In this document: piece by piece, positions 17,766 to 28,130 of the stretch
Layout of the letters: each line of letters starts with the position of its first letter
Numbering within the stretch: position 1 is the first letter of the stretch
Assembly: GCF_000285515.1 (NCBI RefSeq)
Contig: NZ_HE610960.1
Coordinates: forward strand, 197,309 to 261,308
Source of the DNA: Paenibacillus senegalensis JC66
GTDB lineage: Bacteria > Bacillota > Bacilli > Paenibacillales > NBRC-103111
Direction: 5' to 3'
Length of the DNA stretch: 64,000 nucleotides
Position numbers and translations under genes: made by a program
The notes under the pieces: generated by a model
The model's database searches: none
What the model was told of the DNA's origin: nothing
The model's input: only the letters and a program-made list of their open reading frames with translations

Positions 17766-19442
17766 TTACTTCGCGCTTAATTGAAACCCTGCCTTGGCCA
17801 TAAATCTCAACAGCCCTCTTCTTCCGCTTTCATCCCGTTTATAGACAGCTGCATTGCCAAGTACAGCCAAGTATTTGAAGCCAATCTCTTTTTTTAAACA
17901 ATCCACCGCTTCTTCGCGGCTCATTTCGGCCCCGTAACGCAGCAATAATTCGTCCATCCACGCTTTATGGGGCTGCAGCCGCTCGTCCAAAGAGCCGTTC
18001 TTGCGCACAGCGCTATTCGTTAGCCACTCGCACATAAGCTCCATCTCCTGCTTTAACCTGCCTGGCAGTACCGCAAGTCCCATCACTTCGATTAGGCCGA
18101 TGTTTTCTTTCTTAATGTGATGATGCTGCCGGTGCGGGTGAAACAATCCGGTCGGATGCTCCTCGGTAGTGCGATTATTTCGCAGCACGAGATCGAGCTC
18201 CCATAGCCCCTCCCGATTCTTGCGAACGACAGGGGTGACGGAATTATGCGGAATTTGGCTGCCCTGTCCATCCGAAGTAAAGGCTTCAATGTCACAATCC
18301 GGATCAGAATAACTAGACCAAAGAGCAAACAGATTTTTCCCTAACGCGGAGACGGCTTTGCGGTCGCCGCCTATTAGGCGGATTACCGGCATGGGCCAGC
18401 GCAGAGTATAAATCTGTACGGATGGATAGTCAGAATGAGCGTACTGCTCTTCGCGCGCCGCTTTTTCCATCGCGAACCGGTGCCGCCCGCCCTGATAATG
18501 GTCGTGACTGAGAATCGACCCGCCCACGATCGGCAGTGCCGCATTAGAGCCGATAAAATAAAACGGGAACCGCTCCACAAAATCCATCAACCGTTCAAAT
18601 GTATCATCGGTGATTTTCATAGGCACATGCTGATCGTTGAGTATAATGCAATGCTCCCGGTAATATACGTAAGGTGAATACTGCAGATGCCATTGCGAAC
18701 CCGCCAGCGTTAACGGTATCACCCGGTGATTTTGTCGCGCCGGATGATTGAGCCGCCCGGGATAGCCTACATTTTCCACACAAAGCAGGCATTTGGGATA
18801 ATGGGCCGCAGGCAAGTTTCTTTCCCTCTCAATATCTTTGGGGTCCTTCTCCGGCTTGGATAAATTGACGGTGATTTCGAGATCGCCAAATTCCGTAGCT
18901 ACGAGCCAGTAGTCATTCTGGCGAATCCGGTCCATGCGAATATAATTCGAGGATTGGGATAATTGGAAAAACCATTCCACCGCTGCTTCCGGACCTCTAT
19001 CCTCCTCCAGCTCCCTGAATGTTCTCTCCACCTCAGACGCTCTGGGCATGAGAAGACCCATAATTTTGGCATCCAGCAGATCTCTGTAAGTCACCGTGTC
19101 GTCCGGCATAAGACCGCGCTCCGCAGCATAATCGAGAATCGGCTGCAGAATCGGGCCCGGATTGTCTAACGCTGCAAATTCCTTGCTGAACAAATCCCAA
19201 TCTTCGGCATCAGGAAAGCAGGGCTCCTCCACCATCAGCAGCTCGCATAAGCTATTCATAACCGGAATAACATCCGCTTGCTTCAACATGCCTTTGACGA
19301 AGCCATATGCTACGAGTCTCGCTAATAATTGCCGGATATGCCCATGCCCGGACGAATCAAGCTTTTCCGCTGAATGAGCCAGAACCCCCGATTCCTCGGC
19401 TATATGACTAGATTTGTCCGTGATGCTATCACGTTCTCCCAT
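17766..19442 (-). CDS. galT: UDP-glucose--hexose-1-phosphate uridylyltransferase (class 2)
   Basis: It transfers UMP between glucose-1-phosphate and galactose-1-phosphate in the Leloir pathway. At 558 residues it belongs to the longer Gram-positive class 2 GalT. Motifs include YPKCLLCVENVGYPGR, SPYVYYREHCIILN and the SILSHDHYQGGRH active-site region. The unusually polar first 30 residues may be a lineage-specific extension. It is the last gene of deoR-galK-galE-galT, 58 bp after galE. Confidence 0.95.
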   Translation of the reverse strand: MGERDSITDKSSHIAEESGVLAHSAEKLDSSGHGHIRQLLARLVAYGFVKGMLKQADVIPVMNSLCELLMVEEPCFPDAEDWDLFSKEFAALDNPGPILQPILDYAAERGLMPDDTVTYRDLLDAKIMGLLMPRASEVERTFRELEEDRGPEAAVEWFFQLSQSSNYIRMDRIRQNDYWLVATEFGDLEITVNLSKPEKDPKDIERERNLPAAHYPKCLLCVENVGYPGRLNHPARQNHRVIPLTLAGSQWHLQYSPYVYYREHCIILNDQHVPMKITDDTFERLMDFVERFPFYFIGSNAALPIVGGSILSHDHYQGGRHRFAMEKAAREEQYAHSDYPSVQIYTLRWPMPVIRLIGGDRKAVSALGKNLFALWSSYSDPDCDIEAFTSDGQGSQIPHNSVTPVVRKNREGLWELDLVLRNNRTTEEHPTGLFHPHRQHHHIKKENIGLIEVMGLAVLPGRLKQEMELMCEWLTNSAVRKNGSLDERLQPHKAWMDELLLRYGAEMSREEAVDCLKKEIGFKYLAVLGNAAVYKRDESGRRGLLRFMAKAGFQLSAK

Positions 19443-19500
19443 AGAGGATAGCCCCCCTCAGTTTCTCTTAACTGTACATCACCATCATAATAAGGTTGAT

Positions 19501-20487
19501 TTATTTGCCGTATCCTTGCGGATGCGCCTGGTGCCACTTCCATGCAGAGGCAATGATCTCTTCCAATTGATCCCGCTTCGGGGCCCAGCCCAGCTCTCGC
19601 TTCGCTTTGTCTGAGGAAGCGATAAGCACTGCCGGATCTCCCTCCCTTCGGGGGACATCGACAGCAGGTATCGGGTGTCCGGTTACTTGTCTGGCTGCAT
19701 CGATCATTTGCTTAACGGAAAAGCCCTGCCCGCTTCCCAGATTATAGACTGCGCTTGGCAGTCCGTCTCTCAGACGCTTCAATGCCAGCAAATGCGCATC
19801 AGCGAGATCGGACACATGCAGGTAGTCTCGAATACAGGTTCCATCCTCCGTCGGATAATCGCTGCCATAAACTGACACCTGCTCGCGTTGTCCGAGCGGC
19901 ACTTGAAGAATCAGCGGGATGAGGTGGGTCTCCGGGTTATGATCCTCGCCAATCGTACCGCTGTGATGAGCTCCAGCCGCGTTGAAATACCGGAGCGACA
20001 CATACTTTATGCCGTATGACTGGTCATACCATTTCATCATCCGTTCCATGGTCAGCTTCGTCTCGCCATAAGGGTTGGTCGGCATGGTCGGATCGCTTTC
20101 TTCAATTGGAATTCTCACAGGCTCTCCATAGACCGCCGCAGTGGAAGAAAACACGATTTTCTTGACCCCATGCCTGTTCATGACATCCAATAAGCACTGT
20201 GTCCCGTGCACGTTGTTATCATAATATTTGCCCGGGTTCGTCATGCTTTCTCCTACCAGGGAATAGGCCGCAAAATGAATGACGGCTTCGATCTTTTGCT
20301 CTGTAAAGACCTGCTCGAGAAAAGCCTCGTCCCGAATATCTCCCACATACAAGCTGCCGCCCAGCACGGCCGCCTCATGTCCTTGGCGCAAGTCGTCAAC
20401 TACAACTACCTCTTCCCCTGCATCCAGCAGCTCCGCTACCGTGTGTGAACCGATATAACCTGCCCCTCCAGTAACCAATATAGCCAT
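19501..20487 (-). CDS. galE: UDP-glucose 4-epimerase
   Basis: It interconverts UDP-galactose and UDP-glucose with bound NAD. The Rossmann GGAGYIGSH motif is at the N-terminus, catalytic Ser in SSTAAVYG and the YGETK Tyr/Lys pair follow, and 328 residues is the family norm. It lies 27 bp downstream of galK. Confidence 0.97.
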   Translation of the reverse strand: MAILVTGGAGYIGSHTVAELLDAGEEVVVVDDLRQGHEAAVLGGSLYVGDIRDEAFLEQVFTEQKIEAVIHFAAYSLVGESMTNPGKYYDNNVHGTQCLLDVMNRHGVKKIVFSSTAAVYGEPVRIPIEESDPTMPTNPYGETKLTMERMMKWYDQSYGIKYVSLRYFNAAGAHHSGTIGEDHNPETHLIPLILQVPLGQREQVSVYGSDYPTEDGTCIRDYLHVSDLADAHLLALKRLRDGLPSAVYNLGSGQGFSVKQMIDAARQVTGHPIPAVDVPRREGDPAVLIASSDKAKRELGWAPKRDQLEEIIASAWKWHQAHPQGYGK

Positions 20488-20514
20488 TCTTCATAGTCCT
20501 CCCACAAATGATAG

Positions 20515-21687
20515 TTATAAGTCCAGTTGACAAGCCCCGTCTCCGATATCGGCTACGTAAAATTCCGGCTTTAGTCCGGTCTTTTCCTCATAGGTTCGTC
20601 CAACATGCTCAATAAACGGTTGTACGGCTTCTTCCTGCACAAGGGACACCGTGCAGCCGCCAAAGCCGGCTCCAGTCATCCTCGATCCGAAAGTTCCCTG
20701 CACCCGCCGCGCTTCCTCTACCATCACATTGAGCTCGTCACAGGTCACCTCATAATAATCGCGCAAAGAGTCATGGGAAGCATTCATCAGCTCGCCGAAT
20801 AACGACAAGTCTTGAGTTTTCAACGCTTCAACCGATCTTAATACCCGGTCGATTTCCTCTACGACATGCCGCGCCCTTTTACGAACAACAGCATCTTGAA
20901 TCGCCGCCTCTGCCTCCTCATACTGCTGCAGGGTCAGTTCACCCAGCTGCTGCAGACCGGGAATAACAGCCCGCAAATCAGTTACAGCCTGCTCACATTG
21001 TGACCTGCGCGCATTATACTCGGAATCCACAAGCCCTCTTCTTTTGTTCGTATTTCCAATGATTAACTTGCAGCCTTGTGCTTCAAAAGGAATATGCTTA
21101 TATTCCAATGTGTCGCACTGCAAAAGCAGCGCATGGCTGCGCTTGCCCATAGCGCTTGTGAATTGATCCATGATTCCGCACTGCACGCCAAGAAATTCGT
21201 TCTCCGAACGCTGGGCTGCAAGAGCAAGCTGTACCCGGTCAACCGCGTGCCCCTCCGCGCTGAGCAGACCATAACCGGTAACGACTTGGATCGAAGCCGA
21301 GGAAGATAAGCCTGCTCCGTTCGGGAGATTGCCCGCATACAGGACATCATAGCCCGAGAAGGAGAAACCTGCGCGAACCAAATGATGCAAAATTCCTTTA
21401 GGATAATTGATCCAATCATCCTTCGGGTCATACACAGCCTCTGCCAAGTTATTCAATACACCGACAGGCGCAAAATCCACAGAGGCCAGGTGAATCTCCT
21501 GATCCTGGCGCTTGCGTACCATCATCCAGGTTCCCAGAGTCAATGCTGCAGGAAATACATAGCCTCCATTATAATCCGTGTGCTCGCCTATTAAATTCAC
21601 ACGGCCTGGAGCATAGAATAGCTTGACTGATTCGGATGACGAACCATACTTCTCTTCAAACCACTGCTTCATAACGGTCTTATTCAC
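20515..21687 (-). CDS. galK: galactokinase
   Basis: A GHMP kinase phosphorylating galactose at C1. The galactokinase signature PGRVNLIGEHTDYNGG is near residue 28, the GHMP ATP loop is LPNGAGLSSSAS, and the C-terminal motif is MTGAGFGGC. The start is a GTG behind GGAG. It lies 25 bp after the DeoR-type regulator gene, indicating co-transcription. Confidence 0.97.
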   Translation of the reverse strand: MNKTVMKQWFEEKYGSSSESVKLFYAPGRVNLIGEHTDYNGGYVFPAALTLGTWMMVRKRQDQEIHLASVDFAPVGVLNNLAEAVYDPKDDWINYPKGILHHLVRAGFSFSGYDVLYAGNLPNGAGLSSSASIQVVTGYGLLSAEGHAVDRVQLALAAQRSENEFLGVQCGIMDQFTSAMGKRSHALLLQCDTLEYKHIPFEAQGCKLIIGNTNKRRGLVDSEYNARRSQCEQAVTDLRAVIPGLQQLGELTLQQYEEAEAAIQDAVVRKRARHVVEEIDRVLRSVEALKTQDLSLFGELMNASHDSLRDYYEVTCDELNVMVEEARRVQGTFGSRMTGAGFGGCTVSLVQEEAVQPFIEHVGRTYEEKTGLKPEFYVADIGDGACQLDL

Positions 21688-21712
21688 CTTGACAACTCCC
21701 TTCTTTATCCCC

Positions 21713-22486
21713 TTAAGCCATCCTTACTTCAATTCCAACGTCCCGCAAAGCTTTTGCTTGATCAGCTGGCAGCCGGTCATCCGTTATGACTATATGTACC
21801 GATGATAAGGGTGCAATTTTCGAGAACATTTTCCTGCCAAACTTACTTCGATCCGCGACCACCACAACCCTTTTTGCTGCCTCAATCATTTTTCGGTTGA
21901 TGCTGGCTTCTGCCATATTCGGTGTGGACAATCCATCGTGCAGATGCAGTCCGTCCACTCCCAGGAAGAGCCAATCGGCATTTAGCCCTTGCAGCGCCTG
22001 CTCCGCTATGGGTCCGACCATCGCATACGATTTCTCGCGAAGCTTGCCGCCGGTAAGCAGGACCTCCCAGCCTGCCGGGCAGCCTAACTGCAAAGCAATA
22101 TTGACCGCATTGGTTACCACCGTCAGATCCTTCTTGCCAGCAAGCTTGTGGGCGACCAGCATATTAGTAGTCCCTGGTGAAAGGAGCACGGAGCTTTCGT
22201 TCTCCACCAGCTCTGCAGCAGCTTCTGCAATTCTTTCTTTTTCAGCGGCATAGGCCTCTGTTTTTTCTGTGAAGGATTTCTCCCTCGCTGACTCCAGCAG
22301 CTGGTTTTGAATGGCCATCGCCCCGCCATGGGTACGAATTAGCAGCTGCATCTCTTCAAGCCTCTCCAAGTCCCTGCGAATGGTCACTGGAGATACCTCA
22401 AGCTGTCTGCTTAATTCCGCGACAGACACTTTGCCCTTGCTGTTGACCATTTCCAGTATGCGGACTTGACGTTCTTCGGCATACAT
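21713..22486 (-). CDS. DeoR-family repressor of the gal operon
   Basis: A 257-residue sugar-phosphate-sensing regulator. The N-terminal HTH reads RQVRILEMVNSKGKVSVAELS with VSPVTIRRDLERLE, and the DeoR C-terminal sensor domain follows (SPGTTNMLVA, FLGVDGLH). It is the first gene of the operon, so it probably regulates itself and galKET. The ATG follows AAAGGTGG. Two 20-bp direct repeats at 22535-22574 are the obvious operator candidates. A phosphorylated galactose intermediate is the likely inducer (inference). Confidence 0.9.
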   Translation of the reverse strand: MYAEERQVRILEMVNSKGKVSVAELSRQLEVSPVTIRRDLERLEEMQLLIRTHGGAMAIQNQLLESAREKSFTEKTEAYAAEKERIAEAAAELVENESSVLLSPGTTNMLVAHKLAGKKDLTVVTNAVNIALQLGCPAGWEVLLTGGKLREKSYAMVGPIAEQALQGLNADWLFLGVDGLHLHDGLSTPNMAEASINRKMIEAAKRVVVVADRSKFGRKMFSKIAPLSSVHIVITDDRLPADQAKALRDVGIEVRMA

Positions 22487-22534
22487 AACCAGATACCACC
22501 TTTTGGACGGTTGAACAATCTTGTTCTTCCAATG

Positions 22535-22574
22535 TTTCGTTTCCGATTATTCACTTTCGTTTATGATTATTTAC
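22535..22574. promoter_or_regulatory. tandem 20-bp direct repeats, candidate gal operator
   Basis: Two abutting 20-bp units (22535-22554, 22555-22574) share TTTCGTTT-N2-GATTATT-N-AC and agree at 17 of 20 positions. On the transcribed strand they read as AAACGAAA-type sites, like other DeoR-family operators. They begin at about +1, just downstream of a TATAAT box at 22581-22586 (minus strand), where bound repressor would block transcription. Confidence 0.7.
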
Positions 22575-22639
22575 AATTTCATTATAGCTCAACTCGACTG
22601 TCTTTTCATTAGTTTTTTATCTCGTTATGCACAAACACT

Positions 22640-22676
22640 AAAAAAACAGCACCCCAAGCTGCTGCCTGAGGTGCTG
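22640..22676 (-). terminator. terminator of the transaldolase-like gene
   Basis: CAGCACC/GGTGCTG arms (22647-22653, 22670-22676) with additional inner pairing are followed on the minus strand by seven T residues. Confidence 0.85.
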
Positions 22677-22749
22677 GTATGTATCTTATCTGGATTTGTC
22701 CGGCAAAATGACTCTGGATACTCTGCTTTAGCAGCAGCGGTCATACTGT

Positions 22750-23406
22750 CTATATCCCGCCTAAGCCTGCCTTCTCCCAATCTTCTGTAAACTTTTGGAT
22801 TCCTGCATCTGTCAGCGGATGCTTCACCATCTGCTGAATCACTTTGAATGGCAGGGTGGCGATATCCGCACCATGTACGGCGGCCTCAATGACATGAGCC
22901 GGATGGCGTACGCTGGCCGTGATGATCTCTGAAGCAATCTGATGCTTGTTAAAGATCAGGCTCACCTCTTCGATCAGCTTCATCCCAATCATATTAATAT
23001 CGTCCAGACGGCCGACAAATGGAGAGACATAGGTCGCTCCCGCTCTTGCCGCCAGCAGCGCCTGAGGCGAAGAGAACAGCAGCGTTACATTGGTTTTGAT
23101 CCCTAGTTGGCTGAAACGCGATGTCGCCTTTAACCCTTCCTCACACATCGGGACTTTTACGACAATGCCCGGTCCAATTTCCGCAAGCTTCTTTCCCTGC
23201 TCTACCATTTCGTCTGCTTGCAGGCTGATCACTTCAGCGCTTATTGGCAGGTCGCCGACAATCGAGACCATTTCACGAATCGTAGAGAAAATATCCCTGC
23301 CTTCCTTGGCAATGAGGGAAGGATTAGTTGTAATGCCTGCAATGACGCCCATTTCATAGGCCTGTCTGACTTCTTCGACATTCGCACTATCAAGAAAAAT
23401 CTTCAT
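22750..23406 (-). CDS. fsa: fructose-6-phosphate aldolase / transaldolase (TalC/Fsa group)
   Basis: A small single-domain TIM-barrel aldolase of 218 residues. TTNPSL near residue 26 and the Schiff-base lysine in VVKVPM identify the family; small members catalyse transaldolase or fructose-6-phosphate aldolase reactions, which sequence alone does not separate. I chose the ATG at 23406 after AAGGGAG; the frame extends 7 codons further without an RBS. The gene is not part of the gal operon, having its own terminator. Confidence 0.88.
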   Translation of the reverse strand: MKIFLDSANVEEVRQAYEMGVIAGITTNPSLIAKEGRDIFSTIREMVSIVGDLPISAEVISLQADEMVEQGKKLAEIGPGIVVKVPMCEEGLKATSRFSQLGIKTNVTLLFSSPQALLAARAGATYVSPFVGRLDDINMIGMKLIEEVSLIFNKHQIASEIITASVRHPAHVIEAAVHGADIATLPFKVIQQMVKHPLTDAGIQKFTEDWEKAGLGGI

Positions 23407-23784
23407 CTTGATGACTCCCTTCTTCAATCATGGCAAGCAGCCTTTCCTTCTCGACTTCAGCATGATGGGGACCGTATGGATAGACTACCTAATGTTTCCT
23501 TCTGATAAAAATAAACCCCGCAAATGCCGTCCGATTATCTTGTTTCGAAACCCGCATCAGCAGGTGGGTGTCCGCAATATCACTTTTGAAGTCCCCTTTG
23601 GAGGGCGGGTCAGCCGTGATATGATTTAGAACTCCCTGGAAACATACATTGGTTCAAAACAACGTAAAACCGTAACGCACATCGCAGGATATGAATTTTA
23701 GAAATGCTTGTTGAATACCGTATTCTCATTATAGAGATGATTCCGCAAAAAGTAAATGCTTGCATGCTACCCGCTTTCCACCGT
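23407..23784. other. spacer without recognised gene
   Basis: I find only short, composition-poor ORFs and no strong hairpin or repeat here. A TATTCTCATTATAG stretch near 23720 might carry a promoter element, but I cannot pair it with a -35 box. Confidence 0.4.
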
Positions 23785-24627
23785 TTACCTGTCCTTGCGT
23801 TCCTCCGCGCTGGATGACGATTCGGTTTCCGGCTCTGCAAGCTCCTGCGCCTCTCCCTGCCTCTCAGCCGCTTCCTCAGCCTCTTTCTCTGCTTCCTCAG
23901 CTTCTTTCTCCGCTTCCATCTGCTCGAGCTTTTCCCTTTGCTCCTGAAGCTTCAAAAAGCCTCTATGGAAATGCCAGAACGTGACAATCGCAATCAGACT
24001 GCCCATAAAGAAAGGAATCAGGAAATTAAAACTTATGCTGATATACACAATAGCAAAGTTGGACAGCAGAATAACGATTGAAGCAATCGGCCTGCCAATC
24101 GTGATCAGAAAGCTGTTCTTTAACAGCTGGAAAAACTTCATATGGAAGTGAACCATGATCGACATGTAATTAAAGAAAGCTCCAACCAGGATAAAGAAAA
24201 AAGTAATGAACAAGAACGATAACATTTGGAAGATGTTATCCTGGGCGCCGTAAAAACGATAATTAATGATTAGCAGCACTAGCAGGAAAAGGTAGACAAG
24301 TCCGCCCAGCATGCTCTGCAGATAGTTTTCCTTATACCCGCGGAAAAACGTTTTAAAAAGCGGCACATCCTCATCGCCGGTCACCCACTTGCGGGCTACT
24401 GTAAAAACCGCCCCGGTTGCAGGAACAAGGGTGAAGGCGCCGACAAGCCCCATTAGAAACAGCCACTGCTGGGCTAAATCCAAAGTAAAATCGGGACTGG
24501 TCAATAAAATCAACAGCAGGTAAAAAAATGGGAACGAGCAAATAATCCACAAGACATTTATTACGGATAAACGCATGATCCACTCGGAAATGCGGTAAAA
24601 GCCGCCCATGATCCCCCGAAATTCCAA
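23785..24627 (-). CDS. DUF624 (YesL-like) membrane protein
   Basis: A five- to six-helix integral membrane protein. The N-terminal region (IMGGFYRISEWIMRLSVINVLWI) and the TVARKWVTGDEDVPLFKTFFRGYKENY-like loop are typical of DUF624. The last 50 residues are a charged, Glu-rich tail (EAEKEAEEAEKEAEEAAE) that is probably a cytoplasmic coiled coil. The best start is a TTG at 24627, eight bases after AAGGAGG; the GTG at 24648 has no RBS. In B. subtilis yesL lies in a rhamnogalacturonan cluster, but no such context exists here. Confidence 0.8.
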   Translation of the reverse strand: MEFRGIMGGFYRISEWIMRLSVINVLWIICSFPFFYLLLILLTSPDFTLDLAQQWLFLMGLVGAFTLVPATGAVFTVARKWVTGDEDVPLFKTFFRGYKENYLQSMLGGLVYLFLLVLLIINYRFYGAQDNIFQMLSFLFITFFFILVGAFFNYMSIMVHFHMKFFQLLKNSFLITIGRPIASIVILLSNFAIVYISISFNFLIPFFMGSLIAIVTFWHFHRGFLKLQEQREKLEQMEAEKEAEEAEKEAEEAAERQGEAQELAEPETESSSSAEERKDR

Positions 24628-24811
24628 AACAATTTCCTCCTTCAGCACTTTAGCTTGGCCACTAACTAGTCAGTTAAAATGTAAACGGGTTCAAGAACGG
24701 ACAAGAGACCGCCACGCGTAAGATGCCCGTACATTTTATGGATTTCCCTATTATAACTTATTTTCTTGTGACACGATAGCGTAAAACAATGAAGAGTGCA
24801 TACAAAGCAAA

Positions 24812-24847
24812 AAAGCAAAGACAAAGCCGCAGCCAAGTCTTTGCTTT
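24812..24847 (-). terminator. cshA terminator
   Basis: A perfect 10-bp stem (AAAGCAAAGA / TCTTTGCTTT) 13 bp after the cshA stop is followed on the minus strand by a T-rich run. Confidence 0.8.
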
Positions 24848-24859
24848 AAAGTCTTGTTA

Positions 24860-26428
24860 TTATTCGCCGCTGCGGTTATAGGAGCTGCGGTATCCTCCGC
24901 GATTGCCGGAGCTAGAGCCGGAGCTGGAGCCGGAACCGTAGCCTCCGGAGCGGCCGCCTGATCTGCCTTCTCCATCTCTGCGGGAGTAGCGTGAGCCCCC
25001 ACCGTAGCCACCGCCACCTTGCCGGTCATTGCGGCGGAAATTGGATTTGTTAAAGCCGCCGCTCGGTTTTCTTCCATAACTGCGGACATCCGGTCTGCGC
25101 TTCTTGGCGCGAATCGGCTCTTCCGGTGTCAATTCAATATTAACATCGCGGCTTTCTCCGGTAAGGAGCTTAATGGCAGCAGCCAGCAGATTCACGGAAT
25201 CATACTGCTCCAATAGCTGAATGGCAACTCCTTTGAACGGCTGCGCCCCTTCGTTGTTAATGACCTCCAGCAAGCGCTCTGCCGTAACACGCTGCTTCCC
25301 TTCAATTGCTTCAGCCAAAGAAGGCAGCGGCTTGCGGGTAATGCGGTGACGGGTCACCCGTTCGATGAAATGAAGGTGGTCAATCTCACGCGGGGTGACA
25401 AAGGTCCACGCGGTTCCTTCCTTACCTGCCCGGCCTGTACGGCCAATGCGATGGACGTAGCTTTCCGGATCCTGAGGCAAATCGAAGTTAACTACATGGG
25501 AGACACCGCTAACATCAAGTCCTCTTGCGGCAACATCCGTTGCAACCAGTACATCAATACTGCCGTCGCGGAACTTGCGCATTACATTGTCGCGCTGGTT
25601 CTGGGACAGGTCTCCATGCAGTCCTTCTGCTGAGTAGCCGCGTTTTTGAAGGGCTTCCGACAGCTCATCCACACGTCTTTTGGTGCGTCCGAAAATGATT
25701 GCCAAATCCGGCGCTTCCATATCAATTAATCTGCACAAAGCTTCGAATTTCTGCTTCTCATGCACTTCAATATAAGCTTGCTGTATTAGCGGGGCGCTTA
25801 CTTGTTTTGGAATGACAGAAACATGCTGGGGATCGCGCAAAAACTGCTGAGCAAGCTTCTGAATGTTAGGCGGCATCGTTGCTGAGAACAGCATCGTATG
25901 ACGTTCTTCCGGCACCTGGCTCAAGATTGCCTGGATGTCTTCCATGAAGCCCATGTCCAGCATTTCGTCGGCCTCGTCCAAAACGACGGTTTCGACATCT
26001 TCAAGACGGATGGTCTTGCGATTGATGTGATCCAGAAGCCTTCCGGGCGTACCGATAATAATTTGTGGACGCTTCTTTAAAGCACGAATCTGCTTAACAA
26101 TATCCTGACCACCGTAGATCGGCAGAGAGCGGATCCCTTTAAAGCGGCCAAGCTTCTCAATTTCTTCCGCCACCTGAATCGCCAGCTCCCTCGTAGGACA
26201 CATAACGAGCGCCACGATCTTACTCTGGCTGGTTTCGATTTTATGAATGAGCGGTATGCTAAACGCAGCGGTTTTACCGGTTCCTGTCTGTGCTTGGCCA
26301 ATCAAATCTAATCCCTGCATGGCTAGAGGGATCGTTTTTTCCTGGATAGGGGTAGCTTCTTCAAAGCCCATTTCGGTAATGGCTTTTAAAACTTTCGGTT
26401 CCAGGCCAAAATCTGTGAAATTTTTCAA
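24860..26428 (-). CDS. cshA: DEAD-box RNA helicase CshA
   Basis: An ATP-dependent RNA helicase of the cold-shock and degradosome type. Visible motifs are the Q motif ([10 protein letters not shown]), AQTGTGKT (I), PTRELA (Ia), [12 protein letters not shown] (II), SAT (III), and [10 protein letters not shown] (VI). The RNA-binding tail from about residue 440 is rich in RGG, GYG and SRY units. The ATG at 26428 gives 522 residues. The long leader (about 185 nt) holds a terminator-like hairpin. Confidence 0.95.
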   Translation of the reverse strand: MKNFTDFGLEPKVLKAITEMGFEEATPIQEKTIPLAMQGLDLIGQAQTGTGKTAAFSIPLIHKIETSQSKIVALVMCPTRELAIQVAEEIEKLGRFKGIRSLPIYGGQDIVKQIRALKKRPQIIIGTPGRLLDHINRKTIRLEDVETVVLDEADEMLDMGFMEDIQAILSQVPEERHTMLFSATMPPNIQKLAQQFLRDPQHVSVIPKQVSAPLIQQAYIEVHEKQKFEALCRLIDMEAPDLAIIFGRTKRRVDELSEALQKRGYSAEGLHGDLSQNQRDNVMRKFRDGSIDVLVATDVAARGLDVSGVSHVVNFDLPQDPESYVHRIGRTGRAGKEGTAWTFVTPREIDHLHFIERVTRHRITRKPLPSLAEAIEGKQRVTAERLLEVINNEGAQPFKGVAIQLLEQYDSVNLLAAAIKLLTGESRDVNIELTPEEPIRAKKRRPDVRSYGRKPSGGFNKSNFRRNDRQGGGGYGGGSRYSRRDGEGRSGGRSGGYGSGSSSGSSSGNRGGYRSSYNRSGE

Positions 26429-26552
26429 ATGCTTCAGTCTCCTTTTTCTGTTGGGCCTTCATTCTAATTGCCCGGTTTCTTCCCCTTAAGTGCGACAGTT
26501 CGACTTGATTTATAGTTATCGTTCCCTTGAACTTTCAAACAATTAACAAACA

Positions 26553-26582
26553 AAAAAGCATTTTCCTGTCATTAAGGAAAAT
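26553..26582 (-). terminator. terminator-like hairpin in the cshA 5' leader
   Basis: The stem ATTTTCCT/AGGAAAAT (26560-26567, 26575-26582) with a 7-nt loop runs into GCTTTTTTG on the minus strand. It lies between the promoter at about 26619 and the cshA start, so it would act as an attenuator. It has only two G-C pairs in the core, so strength is uncertain. Confidence 0.5.
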
Positions 26583-26618
26583 ACCGCCGTACAGCCGTAC
26601 TTAAGAACAATACAAGAA

Positions 26619-26624
26619 ATTATA
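26619..26624 (-). promoter_or_regulatory. probable cshA promoter -10 box
   Basis: TATAAT on the minus strand, with a weak TGGTCA -35 candidate 18 bp upstream. The rest of the spacer from 26625 to 26969 shows no gene. Confidence 0.5.
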
Positions 26625-26969
26625 GCACACTATCCATAGAATTGACCAGTTATCCCCATTATTCTTCCTTTTTACTCGTATTAATCGAATATGGACATGA
26701 ATCCGCAATCTATGGAATAAGGATAGACTATAAAGTCTGTTCATTAGGCGAATCGGTTCTCGCTATGCCTACAGGCGCGGGTTCTTTCAAATCAGCCTCC
26801 TAATATCATAATTACCTTTTTGCGCGCCAACTAAACCAGGTAGAACTAACCAAAATTAGGGATTGCATCGGCTCCAAGAAGGAAACACTAGCTAATACTG
26901 CTGGCTGAGATGCTGCACAAGATGCAGTTTGCAGATTGGCTCGAAAAGAAGTATTAGAGGTGTTAAGAT

Positions 26970-27794
26970 TTGAAAACCTATATTGTTCCCGTATTATCGA
27001 TTATTGCCGGCACCCTGCTTTCAGCTGTGAGCTTCAATATGCTGCTTATTCCCCACGAGCTTCTAAGCGGCGGTCTTTCCGGCGTAGCAATCTTGATTGG
27101 CTACGTTACGGAGTGGAATATCGGGTTTATTTACTTCCTTGGAAATTTGCCCCTTATCGTGTGGGGATTGATTGCCATAGGGCGTCGGTTTATCGTGCTC
27201 AGCGTCATCTCGGTTATTCTGACCAGCTGGTTTATGCAGCTGATCCCGGTTTATCCCGCAGCGAACGATCCTGTTCTCGGTTCATTATTTGGCGGTGTAT
27301 TGATTGGAATTGGAACCGGCATTTCTTTGCGTGCCGGCGGTTCAACGGGAGGGTTCGATATCGTCGGCTCTATCCTGACCCGCCGCCGGGATTTCCCTCT
27401 GGGAACCTTCCTGTTCATTGTTAACGCGCTCGTTATTCTAGCGCTCGGTTCTATGAAAAATAACTGGGATCTGGCGCTTTATTCTATGTTATCTATTTTT
27501 CTTACTTCCAAGCTTGTCGATTCCATCCACATTCGCCATGTCAAAGTGACTGCTTTTATCGTGACGCGCAAGGAACAGGAGCTGATCGACCAGCTGGTAC
27601 AGAGGCCGCGCGGGGTGACCGTAGTCAGAACCGAGGGAGCCTTCACCCGGACGCCGCAAGCATTGCTGATGACGGTGACTACGCGATATGAGCTGGCGGA
27701 GCTTAAATCACTGATCCATAAAACAGACCCTAAAGCCTTCGTTAATATTGTCGAAACCGCGGCGATTTGGGGCGAATTTCATCGTTCCAAATAA
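26970..27794 (+). CDS. YitT family membrane protein
   Basis: A 274-residue protein with about five N-terminal membrane helices (DUF161/YitT domain) and a C-terminal cytoplasmic DUF2179 domain from about 195. The family signatures are FNMLLIPHELLSGGLSG and LRAGGSTGGFDI. The TTG start follows AGAGGTG. Function in the family is not established. The gene is monocistronic. Confidence 0.85.
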   Translation: MKTYIVPVLSIIAGTLLSAVSFNMLLIPHELLSGGLSGVAILIGYVTEWNIGFIYFLGNLPLIVWGLIAIGRRFIVLSVISVILTSWFMQLIPVYPAANDPVLGSLFGGVLIGIGTGISLRAGGSTGGFDIVGSILTRRRDFPLGTFLFIVNALVILALGSMKNNWDLALYSMLSIFLTSKLVDSIHIRHVKVTAFIVTRKEQELIDQLVQRPRGVTVVRTEGAFTRTPQALLMTVTTRYELAELKSLIHKTDPKAFVNIVETAAIWGEFHRSK

Positions 27795-27835
27795 CATTCA
27801 GACGAATTACCAATGAATCCTGGCACAGGATGTGG

Positions 27836-27841
27836 TATAAT
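27836..27841 (+). promoter_or_regulatory. extended -10 promoter before the 62-residue ORF
   Basis: TGGTATAAT provides an extended -10 element 100 bp upstream of the small gene; the -35 region is poor. Confidence 0.5.
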
Positions 27842-27941
27842 CATATATGTAATTTCATAGCTTCTGGCCATAGCTTCTCCGTTTTCGTTCCATGCGCTAT
27901 TTCTGATCGACACCAAAATACGATTGGAAGGGTGATGTACT

Positions 27942-28130
27942 ATGGAAACAGTCAAACTATCCAGCATTGTTATGAAATTGACTCCCGAATTGTATCCTTC
28001 TCTGAAACGGGTTGAACTTGAATCGGAGATTGTCCTAGCTAACGGGTTGGATGCCTTGGAAAGTGAAGATGCGTTGGAAATTATCCAATACAGCATTTCT
28101 GAACACCAGAAGGACGTCCCTCTTCAATGA
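27942..28130 (+). CDS. 62-residue hypothetical protein
   Basis: A small acidic, amphipathic protein (METVKLSSIVMKLTPELYPSL, then repeated ALESEDALEII helices). The ATG follows AAGGGTG, an extended -10 promoter lies upstream, and a strong terminator sits on its 3' end, which together support a real gene. The stop codon falls inside the terminator hairpin, so ribosomes finishing translation would disrupt it. I do not recognise the family. Confidence 0.65.
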   Translation: METVKLSSIVMKLTPELYPSLKRVELESEIVLANGLDALESEDALEIIQYSISEHQKDVPLQ

